DNA of 7,288 bases from Candidatus Dadabacteria bacterium (GTDB taxonomy: Bacteria; Desulfobacterota_D; UBA1144; Nemesobacterales; UBA2774). The stretch is taken from the NCBI GenBank assembly GCA_030632765.1, contig DAOVUC010000083.1, positions 1-7,288 of the forward strand, written 5' to 3'. This document shows, in pieces, positions 1 through 6,088 of this stretch (positions are counted from its first letter, which is position 1; every line of letters starts with the position of its first letter). Both the position numbers and the translations under genes were made by a program. Below the pieces are notes generated by a model, which was not told where the DNA came from, did not search any database, and worked only from the letters and a program-made list of their open reading frames with translations.

Positions 1-411
1 AATTACTTCTTTTGCTTCCTCTATACTCTCGTGTACATATTCTGAAAAAGTCTTTTCATATATCTCGTGCTCAAGCGCTTCGATAATGTTTGGCAGCTCG
101 TCTTTATCAAGCCATACCCCGTGGCAGTTTTTACAATAATCAATATTGATCCCAGTGTGTCCATACTCAAGTCCGACCGTGGGAATATTGCAGGTAGGAC
201 AATTGACTCCGCCATCCTTCACATTGAATTTCTCAGGGTGTTTCCAAATTTCAAAATCCAGCCAGTTAAGGTTGGGGTCAGCGAGGTCTTTAGCCTCTCT
301 TAGCTCCCCTTTGTCGAGCCAGATACCTTTACACGATTCACATTCGTCTACTTCGATTGAACCGATTACCTTAAGTTTTAAATCAGCGCCGCATTTTGGA
401 CATTTTTTCAT
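1..411 (-). CDS. Tandem TFIIB-type zinc-ribbon protein (partial, C-terminus beyond window)
   Basis: The frame is open from an ATG at 411-409 to the left edge, giving the first 137 residues. Two near-identical zinc-ribbon modules are visible. The first has C4-x2-C7 and C24-x2-C27 followed by KGIWLDKGEL. The second has C71-x2-C74 and C93-x2-C96 followed by HGVWLDKDEL. The pair CxxC...CxxCxGxWLDxxEL is the signature of the zf-TFIIB family (PF13453 type), small bacterial proteins thought to bind one zinc per module; their molecular role is mostly unknown. A Glu/Lys-rich, probably helical stretch begins after residue 108 and continues off the window. A Shine-Dalgarno-like AGGCG (421-417, minus strand) lies 5 nt before the ATG and supports this start. 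The gene lies 58 nt downstream of the SmpA-like gene on the same strand and is probably the last visible gene of the clpS-clpA operon. The family call is firm; the function is unknown. Confidence 0.85.
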   Translation of the reverse strand, partial: MKKCPKCGADLKLKVIGSIEVDECESCKGIWLDKGELREAKDLADPNLNWLDFEIWKHPEKFNVKDGGVNCPTCNIPTVGLEYGHTGINIDYCKNCHGVWLDKDELPNIIEALEHEIYEKTFSEYVHESIEEAKEVI

Positions 412-416
412 TTTAT

Positions 417-421
417 CGCCT
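417..421 (-). promoter_or_regulatory. Ribosome binding site of the zinc-ribbon gene
   Basis: AGGCG on the minus strand, 5 nt before the ATG at 411-409. It supports that start codon for a gene whose 3' end is not in the window. Confidence 0.5.
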
Positions 422-469
422 ACTTTTGACTTTATTCAGATCCCAGTTTTTGAAATTTACTCTTCATTA

Positions 470-835
470 TTAAAATAATTCTACATTCTTTACACGATCA
501 GTCACAAAATATATAAAAACGCAGTTATAAGTCGCTCCCCTTTTATCCTCACAGCTATAGGTCCACTTTTCATTATACCTGGCTTTTACGGGAGTCATAT
601 CCTTTGTCCAGGGCGGGCCGATAAGTTTAAGTACCTCAGTTTTAGTTCTTCCTTTTAAGTCCAATCCTGTCTGGATTTCCCTCTTAGCCTCATTACCGCT
701 GGACTTGCTTCTGGCATGAGCTATCTCTGAAGTATGGAGGAAAGATATTGGATTAAGTGGAAATTGTGCCACTAGTATTAATAATAATACGAAAAATAAC
801 CTTTGATCTATTAAGTACTGGTATATTTTTAACAT
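470..835 (-). CDS. Small exported SmpA/OmlA (BamE)-like domain protein
   Basis: From the ATG at 835 the protein has 121 residues. Residues 1-12 form a short N-region with one Lys and one Arg, 13-25 are strongly hydrophobic (LFFVLLLILVAQF), and AHA-RS near residue 41 could be a signal-peptidase site; alternatively the helix stays as a membrane anchor. There is no lipobox cysteine, unlike true BamE. The C-terminal part (about 58-121) has the SmpA/OmlA-like order: G-LDLKGRTKTEVLKLIGPP, then WTYSC, then a strand ending FVTDRVKNVELF. In that family a turn 'G.t..eV...lG.P' precedes a small beta sheet. Two cysteines (C95 and C105) could form a periplasmic disulfide. An in-frame ATG at 847 and a TTG at 877, which overlaps the clpA end, are alternative starts; none has a clear ribosome site, and 835 gives the most typical signal-peptide N-region. 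The gene follows clpA by 10-22 nt, so it is likely cotranscribed. The domain call is moderate and the role unknown. Confidence 0.7.
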   Translation of the reverse strand: MLKIYQYLIDQRLFFVLLLILVAQFPLNPISFLHTSEIAHARSKSSGNEAKREIQTGLDLKGRTKTEVLKLIGPPWTKDMTPVKARYNEKWTYSCEDKRGATYNCVFIYFVTDRVKNVELF

Positions 836-857
836 AGTGGATACCATATTCTGAGCA

Positions 858-3101
858 TTAGTTGTCAATAAACTCAAAAGTTAATTCCCCGGATTTAATA
901 AGAATTTTAGCGTTGCCACCGCTTGCTAATTTCCCGAACAGAATTTCCTGTGAGAGTTTTTGAGTGATTTCTTCGTCTATAAATCTTTGGATAGGTCTTG
1001 CTCCAAGTTGTTTATCGTAGCCTTTCTCAGCTATGTATGTACGCGCCTTAGGAGTAAGTTCTATTGCAACTTTTTTAGCCTTTAGTCTCTCAGCCAGCTG
1101 AGTTATCATTTTATCTACGATTTTTTCGACCACTTCTTTACTTAGTGAGTTGAAGTGAAGTGTAGCACTAAGACGGTTTCTGAACTCAGGGCTAAAGTAG
1201 CGCTCAATGGCTTGTGCGCTCTTATCCTCGAATTCATCTTTCTCAAACCCCACACTCCTCTGGCTGCTCTCCCTCGACCCGGTGTTTGTGGTTAGGATTA
1301 GAACTATCTGCCTGAAATCGACCTTCCTTCCGCTAGAATCAGTTAAGGTAGCGTGATCCATGACTTGTAAGAGCACGTTATATATATCCTCATGCGCTTT
1401 TTCAATCTCATCCAGGAGTAAAACCGCATGAGGATTTTGATGAACTGCTTCAGTTAGCTGACCGCCCTCGTCATATCCTACGTATCCGGGAGGTGAGCCT
1501 ATTAAACGTGATACCGTGTGTTTTTCCATATATTCGCTCATATCAAAGCGAATAAACTCAATTCCCAGAGCTTCCGCTAACTGCTTGGCCATCTCGGTTT
1601 TCCCCACACCTGTAGGGCCCGCAAACATAAAATTACCCACAGGCTTATTGGGTTCACTAAGACCTGATCGGGACATTTGAATTGCTGTAACTAGTTTTTC
1701 AACGGCCTCATTCTGTCCAAAGATAACTTTTTTAAGATCACTTGCCAGGGTCATAAGCCTGTTTCTATCGTCAACTTTTACAGTACGTGTTGGTATCTTG
1801 GCTATTTTAGAAACTAGCCCTTCTATATCCTTTACCGTTACTTGTTTAGTCTTTGAATCATATTTTCTTAATTTAACATCGGCCCCTGCTTCATCGATGA
1901 GATCTATCGCTTTATCGGGCAGCCTGCGATCGTTCATATATTTTGCGGAAAGGTCCACCGCTGCTTTTAAAGACGGAGTCGAATATCTCACACCGTGAAA
2001 TTCCTCATAATATTTCTTAAGCCCCTGTAGAATTTTAAGGCACTCGTCCTGGCTAGGTTCATAGACATCTATTTTCTGGAATCTTCTCGCAAGCGCATGG
2101 TCCTTTTCAAATACGCTTCTATACTCTTTAGAAGTACTAGTTCCGATACAGCGAATCTCTCCATTGGCAAGAGCTGGCTTTAACATGTTGGACGCATCCA
2201 ATGTGCCTCCGGATACGGCTCCCGCCCCTATTACGGTATGTATTTCATCGATAAACAGAACTTTTTTCTGATCGCCTTTTACTGAATCTATTATTGCTTT
2301 TAATCTTTCTTCGAAGTCCCCTCTGTAACGGGTGCCGGCTGTGAGGGATCCCATATCCAAAGCATATATATGAGTTTCTTCTAACGCTGTAGGGACTTTC
2401 TTCTCGGCAATTCTTAAAGCAAGTCCTTCTGCAATTGCTGTTTTCCCAACCCCTGCATCTCCTATGAATATAGGGTTGTTTTTACGCCTTCTGGCCAATA
2501 TATGTATAGTACGGTCAATCTCGGATTCTCTGCCAATTAAAGGATCTAATTTTCCCTCACTCGCTTTTTGAACTAAGTTAGTACAGTATTCAGAAAGAGG
2601 GTCTTTTTTCTCCTTTGTGGTTTCAATGTCTGTTTTTGCAATGCTTGTTGATTTGTCCTGACCTAAGTTCTGGATATCTCCATGTGAAACATAGCGGACT
2701 AGGTCGTAGCGGTTGACGCCTTGCTCATTTAGTAGATAAACGGCATGGGATTCCTCTATTCTGAACATTGATATTAGAATATTGCTACCGTTGACCTCTG
2801 GATTGTCAGCTGATTCTGCATGCATAGCGGCAAGTCTTAGCACGAATTGGCTTCCTGCCGAGTACTGTGGATTCTGTAAATATTCAGATTCAATAGGCGG
2901 CATATTTTCGTTCATAAAGTTATCTATAGAATCCCTTAGCCTATCCAGATCCACTCCGCATCCAATCAAGGTGTCCGATGCGTCGGGATCATAAGTTAAT
3001 TCGAATAGTATGTGCTCTAAGGTAATAAATTCATGGCGTCTTACCTTAGTTTGCTCATATGATCTTTTAAGTGTCTCTTCAAGCTCTTTTGATAATGTCA
3101 T
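858..3101 (-). CDS. clpA: ATP-dependent Clp protease ATP-binding subunit ClpA
   Basis: This is the hexameric cytosolic AAA+ unfoldase that threads substrates into ClpP. It has 747 residues against 758 in E. coli. The order is: Clp N-domain (about 1-140, with RRHEFITLEHIL near 21-32), a charged linker (about 142-170), D1 with Walker A GDAGVGKT (214-221), pore loop GTRYRG (256-261), Walker B VLFIDEIH (281-288) and Arg-finger region ALARRF (336-341). D2 follows with Walker A GPTGVGKT (495-502), pore loop GYVG (539-542), Walker B LLLDEIEK (561-568), Arg finger in EFRNRL (639-644) and sensor-2 GARP (700-703). The ClpP-docking loop, IGL in E. coli ClpA, reads VGF (617-619). The short interdomain region, without a long coiled-coil M domain, separates it from ClpB and ClpC. 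The ATG overlaps the clpS stop by 4 bases (ATGA), and a GAGGA 3 nt upstream lies inside clpS, so translation is probably coupled. No clpP is in the window. Confidence 0.97.
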   Translation of the reverse strand: MTLSKELEETLKRSYEQTKVRRHEFITLEHILFELTYDPDASDTLIGCGVDLDRLRDSIDNFMNENMPPIESEYLQNPQYSAGSQFVLRLAAMHAESADNPEVNGSNILISMFRIEESHAVYLLNEQGVNRYDLVRYVSHGDIQNLGQDKSTSIAKTDIETTKEKKDPLSEYCTNLVQKASEGKLDPLIGRESEIDRTIHILARRRKNNPIFIGDAGVGKTAIAEGLALRIAEKKVPTALEETHIYALDMGSLTAGTRYRGDFEERLKAIIDSVKGDQKKVLFIDEIHTVIGAGAVSGGTLDASNMLKPALANGEIRCIGTSTSKEYRSVFEKDHALARRFQKIDVYEPSQDECLKILQGLKKYYEEFHGVRYSTPSLKAAVDLSAKYMNDRRLPDKAIDLIDEAGADVKLRKYDSKTKQVTVKDIEGLVSKIAKIPTRTVKVDDRNRLMTLASDLKKVIFGQNEAVEKLVTAIQMSRSGLSEPNKPVGNFMFAGPTGVGKTEMAKQLAEALGIEFIRFDMSEYMEKHTVSRLIGSPPGYVGYDEGGQLTEAVHQNPHAVLLLDEIEKAHEDIYNVLLQVMDHATLTDSSGRKVDFRQIVLILTTNTGSRESSQRSVGFEKDEFEDKSAQAIERYFSPEFRNRLSATLHFNSLSKEVVEKIVDKMITQLAERLKAKKVAIELTPKARTYIAEKGYDKQLGARPIQRFIDEEITQKLSQEILFGKLASGGNAKILIKSGELTFEFIDN

Positions 3102-3439
3102 TCTTCCTCACCACCGCTTTCTACTTCTAAAATACAAGTTAAAGGGTGCTCATATTGCTTGGCTATCTTATCCACTTGTGCAATCTTAGTTGTTGCAACA
3201 TCATCAGTATAAACGCCTACCGTGCTTTTACCCAACGTATGAGCTTCCACCATAATTTTGGTAGATTCTGTCTCCACTTTATAAAATACCCGTATCAGTA
3301 TCCAAACCACAAAATCCCTGGGCGTATAATCATCGTTAAGTAGCACGACCCTATACATGTCGGGTCTTTTTAGATTTACCTTCTTCTGGGTTAGGAGGTC
3401 GCCTTCAAGATCGCCTGGTTTAATTATTTTCTCTTCCAT
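3098..3439 (-). CDS. clpS: ATP-dependent Clp protease adaptor ClpS
   Basis: ClpS binds proteins with N-degron residues (classically Leu, Phe, Tyr, Trp) and delivers them to the ClpA N-domain. It has 113 residues against 106 in E. coli. A variable N-terminal tail (1-24) is followed by the core MYRVVLLNDDYTP (28-40), and the core ends at EHPLTCILE (97-105). Aligned by eye to E. coli ClpS, the pocket residues N34, D35, D36, T38, M62, H66 and L99 are kept (here N35, D36, D37, T39, M63, H67, L100). The gate residue M40 is replaced by Arg (R41) and V65 by Ala (A66). An acidic extra tail, ESGGEEE, carries the clpA ribosome site in its codons. The ATG at 3439 is only 6 nt after the stop of the upstream acyltransferase gene, with a weak AGAAG-like site, suggesting a single transcript with coupled translation. 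Identity is firm; altered specificity is inference. Confidence 0.96.
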   Translation of the reverse strand: MEEKIIKPGDLEGDLLTQKKVNLKRPDMYRVVLLNDDYTPRDFVVWILIRVFYKVETESTKIMVEAHTLGKSTVGVYTDDVATTKIAQVDKIAKQYEHPLTCILEVESGGEEE

Positions 3440-3445
3440 TGTCTT

Positions 3446-4621
3446 CTACTTGCCATATAAATATTTTAAAGGCGATTGCCTGTTATATTGTTTAATAATA
3501 TGATCTGTATATTCTCTTTCTCGAACTAAATAATCACTGATCGCCTTATTTGCTCCCTCGTTCATAATTAAATGAGAACTAAAAGTCGGTACTGCTGCAA
3601 AGCCTCTTAAGAATTTATGCTCCCCTTGGGCACCGGCTTCAAAGATCTCTATCCCATTCTTTATAGAATAATCTATTAATCCGTAGAAACAACATTCAAA
3701 ATGGAGATTCTTATAGTTGAACAGTGTTCCCCAGTACCTGCCGTAAAGCCTGTTATTTTTTACAACGTTAAATGTACCGCCTACCCAATTATTTCCATCC
3801 TTTGCCATAACAAGAACTAATCGTTGCCTAAAGTTCTGATAAATTAAATCAAAGAATTCACGATTCAAGTATGGGTTACCCCATTTCCTGGAATGAGTAT
3901 CTGCATAAAATTCCCAAATGGCGTCCATATGCTCTTCTTTAATTTCATCTTTTTCGATTGTTTGTATATGAAGCCCTTGTTCTGCAAGTGATTTTCTTTC
4001 TTTTCTAATTTGTTTTTTTCTGCCGGAGCGCATATCACAGAGAAAATCGTCAAAGCAATTATAATTCCGGTTTCTCCAATGGTACTGATGCGTTTTTCTT
4101 GTTAGGAATCCTAGCTTTTCAAGAAAGATATTCTCATTTTCAGTCAAAAAGAGAAAGTGGATAGAAGAGCAATTCTCTTCAATGGAGAGATCGATTAAAC
4201 GCTTGACCATAGCCTGAGCGCACTCTTGGAATGGATAATCCGGATGAACAAGAATACGAGATCCGGTGGTGGGAGTAAAAGGAATTGCCACAACTAATTT
4301 TGGATAATATCTGAGCCCTGAGCTCTCAAATGCCCTAGCCCATTCCCAATCGAATATATATTCACCGTAGGAGTCCAGTTTAATATAGGAAGTAATTGCT
4401 CCAATAATCTTATCGTTATCACTAAGGATAATATAACGGGGATTCCAAGTAGTGTGCGGGCCTACGCAGTCTGACTTTTCTAATGCCTCTAAGAACTCAT
4501 ATTCCAAAAATGGGTTTTCAGAGTCTACAATATCGTTGTACAGGTTTTTATCTAATGAAGATATGGAATTATAAACATTAATCTTAAACTGATATTCTGT
4601 CTGTTGTTTAGCTCTAGACAT
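3446..4621 (-). CDS. FemAB-like / GNAT-fold N-acyltransferase, COG3146 (DUF482-type) family
   Basis: This is a 391-residue soluble protein without signal peptide or membrane segment. Hallmarks of the COG3146/PF04339-type family, from memory, appear in order: ENPFLEYEFLEALEKS (35-50), YIFDWEWARAF (88-98), YYPKLVVAIPFTP (105-117), QYHWRN (179-184), the basic stretch RKKQIRKER (201-209), YGRYWGTL (293-300) and QGEHKFLRGF (332-341). The length fits the family, and two tandem GNAT-like halves (about 15-190 and 200-380) are expected. Members are usually annotated as peptidoglycan biosynthesis/recognition or FemAB-like proteins by fold; I know of no firmly established substrate. The fold is related to Fem aminoacyl-tRNA-dependent transferases. 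It is the first gene of the operon and ends 6 nt before clpS. The ATG at 4621 lies about 36 nt after a predicted start site and has no recognisable Shine-Dalgarno. The family call is good; the acyl donor and target are unknown. Confidence 0.85.
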   Translation of the reverse strand: MSRAKQQTEYQFKINVYNSISSLDKNLYNDIVDSENPFLEYEFLEALEKSDCVGPHTTWNPRYIILSDNDKIIGAITSYIKLDSYGEYIFDWEWARAFESSGLRYYPKLVVAIPFTPTTGSRILVHPDYPFQECAQAMVKRLIDLSIEENCSSIHFLFLTENENIFLEKLGFLTRKTHQYHWRNRNYNCFDDFLCDMRSGRKKQIRKERKSLAEQGLHIQTIEKDEIKEEHMDAIWEFYADTHSRKWGNPYLNREFFDLIYQNFRQRLVLVMAKDGNNWVGGTFNVVKNNRLYGRYWGTLFNYKNLHFECCFYGLIDYSIKNGIEIFEAGAQGEHKFLRGFAAVPTFSSHLIMNEGANKAISDYLVREREYTDHIIKQYNRQSPLKYLYGK

Positions 4622-4663
4622 ATGATTGTATTAACAAAAACCGTATTAATGTGTAATCTAGCT

Positions 4664-4672
4664 AGTATAGCA
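4664..4672 (-). promoter_or_regulatory. Extended -10 promoter of the acyltransferase-clpS-clpA operon
   Basis: On the minus strand this reads TGCTATACT, matching the extended -10 consensus TGnTATAAT at all but one position. A start site about 7 nt downstream (near 4657) would give a 5' leader of roughly 36 nt before the ATG at 4621. The expected -35 position (about 4687-4692) has no TTGACA-like hexamer, which is normal for extended -10 promoters, and instead holds a palindrome. Confidence 0.5.
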
Positions 4673-4686
4673 TTAATAGTGATCTA

Positions 4687-4696
4687 AATGCGCATT
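4687..4696. promoter_or_regulatory. Perfect 10-bp palindrome AATGCGCATT, candidate operator
   Basis: AATGCGCATT is identical to its reverse complement and sits where the -35 element of the minus-strand promoter would be, in the divergent intergenic region. A second palindrome, CTAGCTAG (4658-4665), overlaps the predicted start site. A repressor or activator site is plausible, but perfect palindromes this short also arise by chance. Confidence 0.25.
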
Positions 4697-4835
4697 ATGT
4701 AGATGATTGAATTAACATTTGGCCCATATTTAAAGTTATATATCTCCTTTAGGTGTTTGTCGGCATGAAAAATTTTATGAAGAGACAATGATATAGATCG
4801 GCGCGGTTGGCTGATTCGCCTAATATAAAATTAAA

Positions 4836-4840
4836 GAGGG
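4836..4840 (+). promoter_or_regulatory. Ribosome binding site deciding the OmpA-domain gene start
   Basis: GAGGG (part of AAAGAGGG) lies 5 nt before the ATG at 4846. An in-frame TTG at 4807 would add 13 residues but has no comparable site, so the ATG is preferred. The ATG start also places the signal peptide directly at the N-terminus. Confidence 0.65.
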
Positions 4841-4845
4841 TAGGG

Positions 4846-6033
4846 ATGCATAAGTTGTTGAAATTGATCGATCGATTCATATGTTTTTTCTCGTTCTCCT
4901 TATTAGCTTACAGTGCTTTCTGCTTATTAAGCTTTTCCTTATTATTTAACGTTTCTGATTCTTCATGGGCGCAGTCACAAGATGTGGAAGCGATATTCTT
5001 TGATTCAAATGTTAATAGCATAAGTCAACAAAGTGCACAGATTATAAATAGAAAGACGGATGTATTAAAAAATACTCCTGAATACACCATAACTCTCGAA
5101 GGATACTCAGATATAATAGGGGATACTAACTACAATATAGACCTATCTAAAAAAAGAGCTCAAATAGTAAAGGATTATTTAATCGATCTTGGAATAGATC
5201 CTGATAAAATCAGAGTAGTAGGAAAGGGTGGGACTGAAAAATACGGCAAAGGGGAGACAAATGAAGCCCTTGGGCAAAACAGGAGAGTAAATTTAATAAT
5301 TGATATACCCCCCGAGCCTAAGATAGAGGTGCAGCTTCAGGATAGTGAAGAGTTATCTCCAGCAGCAACCCCAGAAGCTACCGTAGAGCAAACGGAGGAG
5401 ACGCCGTCTACGGATTCTATTTCTCAGACCGAGCCATCTCCGCACTCAGAGACTAAGAGGCCCTTAGTATCTCCATCACCTGACTTATTCAATACAATAG
5501 AAAAGAAAGTAAGGGTACATACCCCTAGAAGCATTGTTTTTAACACGCCCACAGAAATGCAAATTGGCAAATCGTATCTAGTAGAAGCTGATGTGGCTCA
5601 CTCTTTTATAGAAGCATTATCAGAGGATTTAGGTGATAATGAGTTAGATAATAATATCGGTATAAATCTTGCCGGTAATGGTTTTGAAATAGCTCCAGAG
5701 TTGGAAAATGATCAAAACAAAGGGGCCGCATCTGAGAATGGCGCTGTTTTTAAACTAATAGACAAAGACTCTCCTTTAACGTGGAAATGGTTGGTAACCC
5801 CGGTAAGAGGGGGCATCGGATCACTTATACTATCAATAGCTATTACAGTAGAGAACTCAGAGAGTGGATCAGTGAGCGGTGAATACGCTATTTTTCAAAG
5901 AGTTATTGAAGTAAGACCCAATATGATTCATGCTATTACAAGCAGCTATTGGATCATGGGTGTTTTGATAGTTTTTATAATAGCGGTTGTAGCTTGGATT
6001 TTAATTAGGAAAGTTAGTGTAGACCAAAGATAA
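4846..6033 (+). CDS. OmpA-family peptidoglycan-binding protein with C-terminal beta-rich domain and membrane anchor
   Basis: From the ATG at 4846 the protein has 395 residues. A signal peptide occupies about 1-43: basic start MHKLLKLIDR, a long hydrophobic core 11-35, possible cleavage after SWA. Residues about 46-154 form an OmpA-C domain: VEAIFFDSN, then TLEGYSDIIGDTNYNIDLSKKRA and GQNRRVNLIIDI. D99 and R104 in NIDLSKKRA match the Asp and Arg that hold diaminopimelate in OmpA-type domains. Residues 155-215 are a Pro/Ser/Thr/Glu-rich, probably disordered linker. Residues about 224-359 look like a beta-rich domain (VFNTPTEMQIGKSYLVEADV, GNGFEIAPELE, WKWLVTPVRGGIGSLIL). Residues 368-387 are one hydrophobic helix, followed by a basic tail RKVSVDQR. 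By the positive-inside rule the tail is cytoplasmic and the rest periplasmic, so the protein would tie the inner membrane to the cell wall. There is no N-terminal beta barrel, unlike OmpA itself. The OmpA domain is firm; the C-terminal domain is not identified with certainty. Confidence 0.88.
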   Translation: MHKLLKLIDRFICFFSFSLLAYSAFCLLSFSLLFNVSDSSWAQSQDVEAIFFDSNVNSISQQSAQIINRKTDVLKNTPEYTITLEGYSDIIGDTNYNIDLSKKRAQIVKDYLIDLGIDPDKIRVVGKGGTEKYGKGETNEALGQNRRVNLIIDIPPEPKIEVQLQDSEELSPAATPEATVEQTEETPSTDSISQTEPSPHSETKRPLVSPSPDLFNTIEKKVRVHTPRSIVFNTPTEMQIGKSYLVEADVAHSFIEALSEDLGDNELDNNIGINLAGNGFEIAPELENDQNKGAASENGAVFKLIDKDSPLTWKWLVTPVRGGIGSLILSIAITVENSESGSVSGEYAIFQRVIEVRPNMIHAITSSYWIMGVLIVFIIAVVAWILIRKVSVDQR

Positions 6034-6073
6034 TGTTAGAAACGGATAGTAATTGTTAGAAACAGATAGTAAA
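6034..6073 (+). repeat. Tandem 20-bp direct repeat (two copies)
   Basis: Two adjacent copies of TGTTAGAAACrGATAGTAAw (6034-6053 and 6054-6073) differ at 2 of 20 positions. They begin immediately after the stop codon of the OmpA-domain gene and end just before the ribosome site of the next gene. This looks like a recent local duplication of spacer DNA. No dyad symmetry or terminator-like stem is obvious. Confidence 0.85.
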
Positions 6074-6078
6074 GGTAT

Positions 6079-6083
6079 GAGGA
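6079..6083 (+). promoter_or_regulatory. Ribosome binding site of the VOC gene
   Basis: GAGGA sits 5 nt before the ATG at 6089. It supports that start over the in-frame Met at codon 13, which would begin directly at the first domain strand. Confidence 0.6.
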
Positions 6084-6088
6084 ACTAA

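Larger units (their letters stand above)
4622..4845. other. Divergent intergenic region
   Basis: This 224-nt AT-rich region separates the minus-strand acyltransferase operon from the plus-strand OmpA-domain gene. It holds the minus-strand extended -10 and the palindromes listed separately. For the plus strand the best candidate is TTAACA (4712-4717) with TATATA (4737-4742), but the 19-nt spacing and four-of-six match make it weak. An eight-codon ATG frame (4765-4791) is present, with no evidence that it is translated. No structured RNA was recognised. Confidence 0.6.

Noticed and set aside
146..478. Plus-strand open frames opposite the zinc-ribbon gene (67-303 and 146-478)
   Set aside because: They lie antisense to a clear double CxxC protein, have no domain-like pattern, and have no matching ribosome site.
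848..877. TTG at 877 as the start of the SmpA-like gene
   Set aside because: It would overlap the clpA end by 20 bases and place polar residues before the signal peptide; ATG 835 or 847 fits better.
1798..1998. Plus-strand open frames opposite clpA and clpS (1798-1998, 2782-2994, 3146-3343)
   Set aside because: They are antisense shadows of strongly conserved genes and show no recognisable protein features.
3865..4053. Second minus-strand frame inside the acyltransferase gene
   Set aside because: It is an out-of-frame overlap with conserved family motifs in the main frame, Lys-rich only because of AT-rich codons.
4765..4791. Eight-codon ATG frame (MKNFMKRQ) upstream of the OmpA-domain gene, as a leader peptide
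   Set aside because: An AGGTG lies 9 nt upstream, but there is no attenuator-like stem or run of regulatory codons; frames this short occur often by chance.
4807..4845. TTG at 4807 as the start of the OmpA-domain gene
   Set aside because: It lacks a ribosome site, whereas ATG 4846 has GAGGG at 5 nt and begins directly with the signal peptide.
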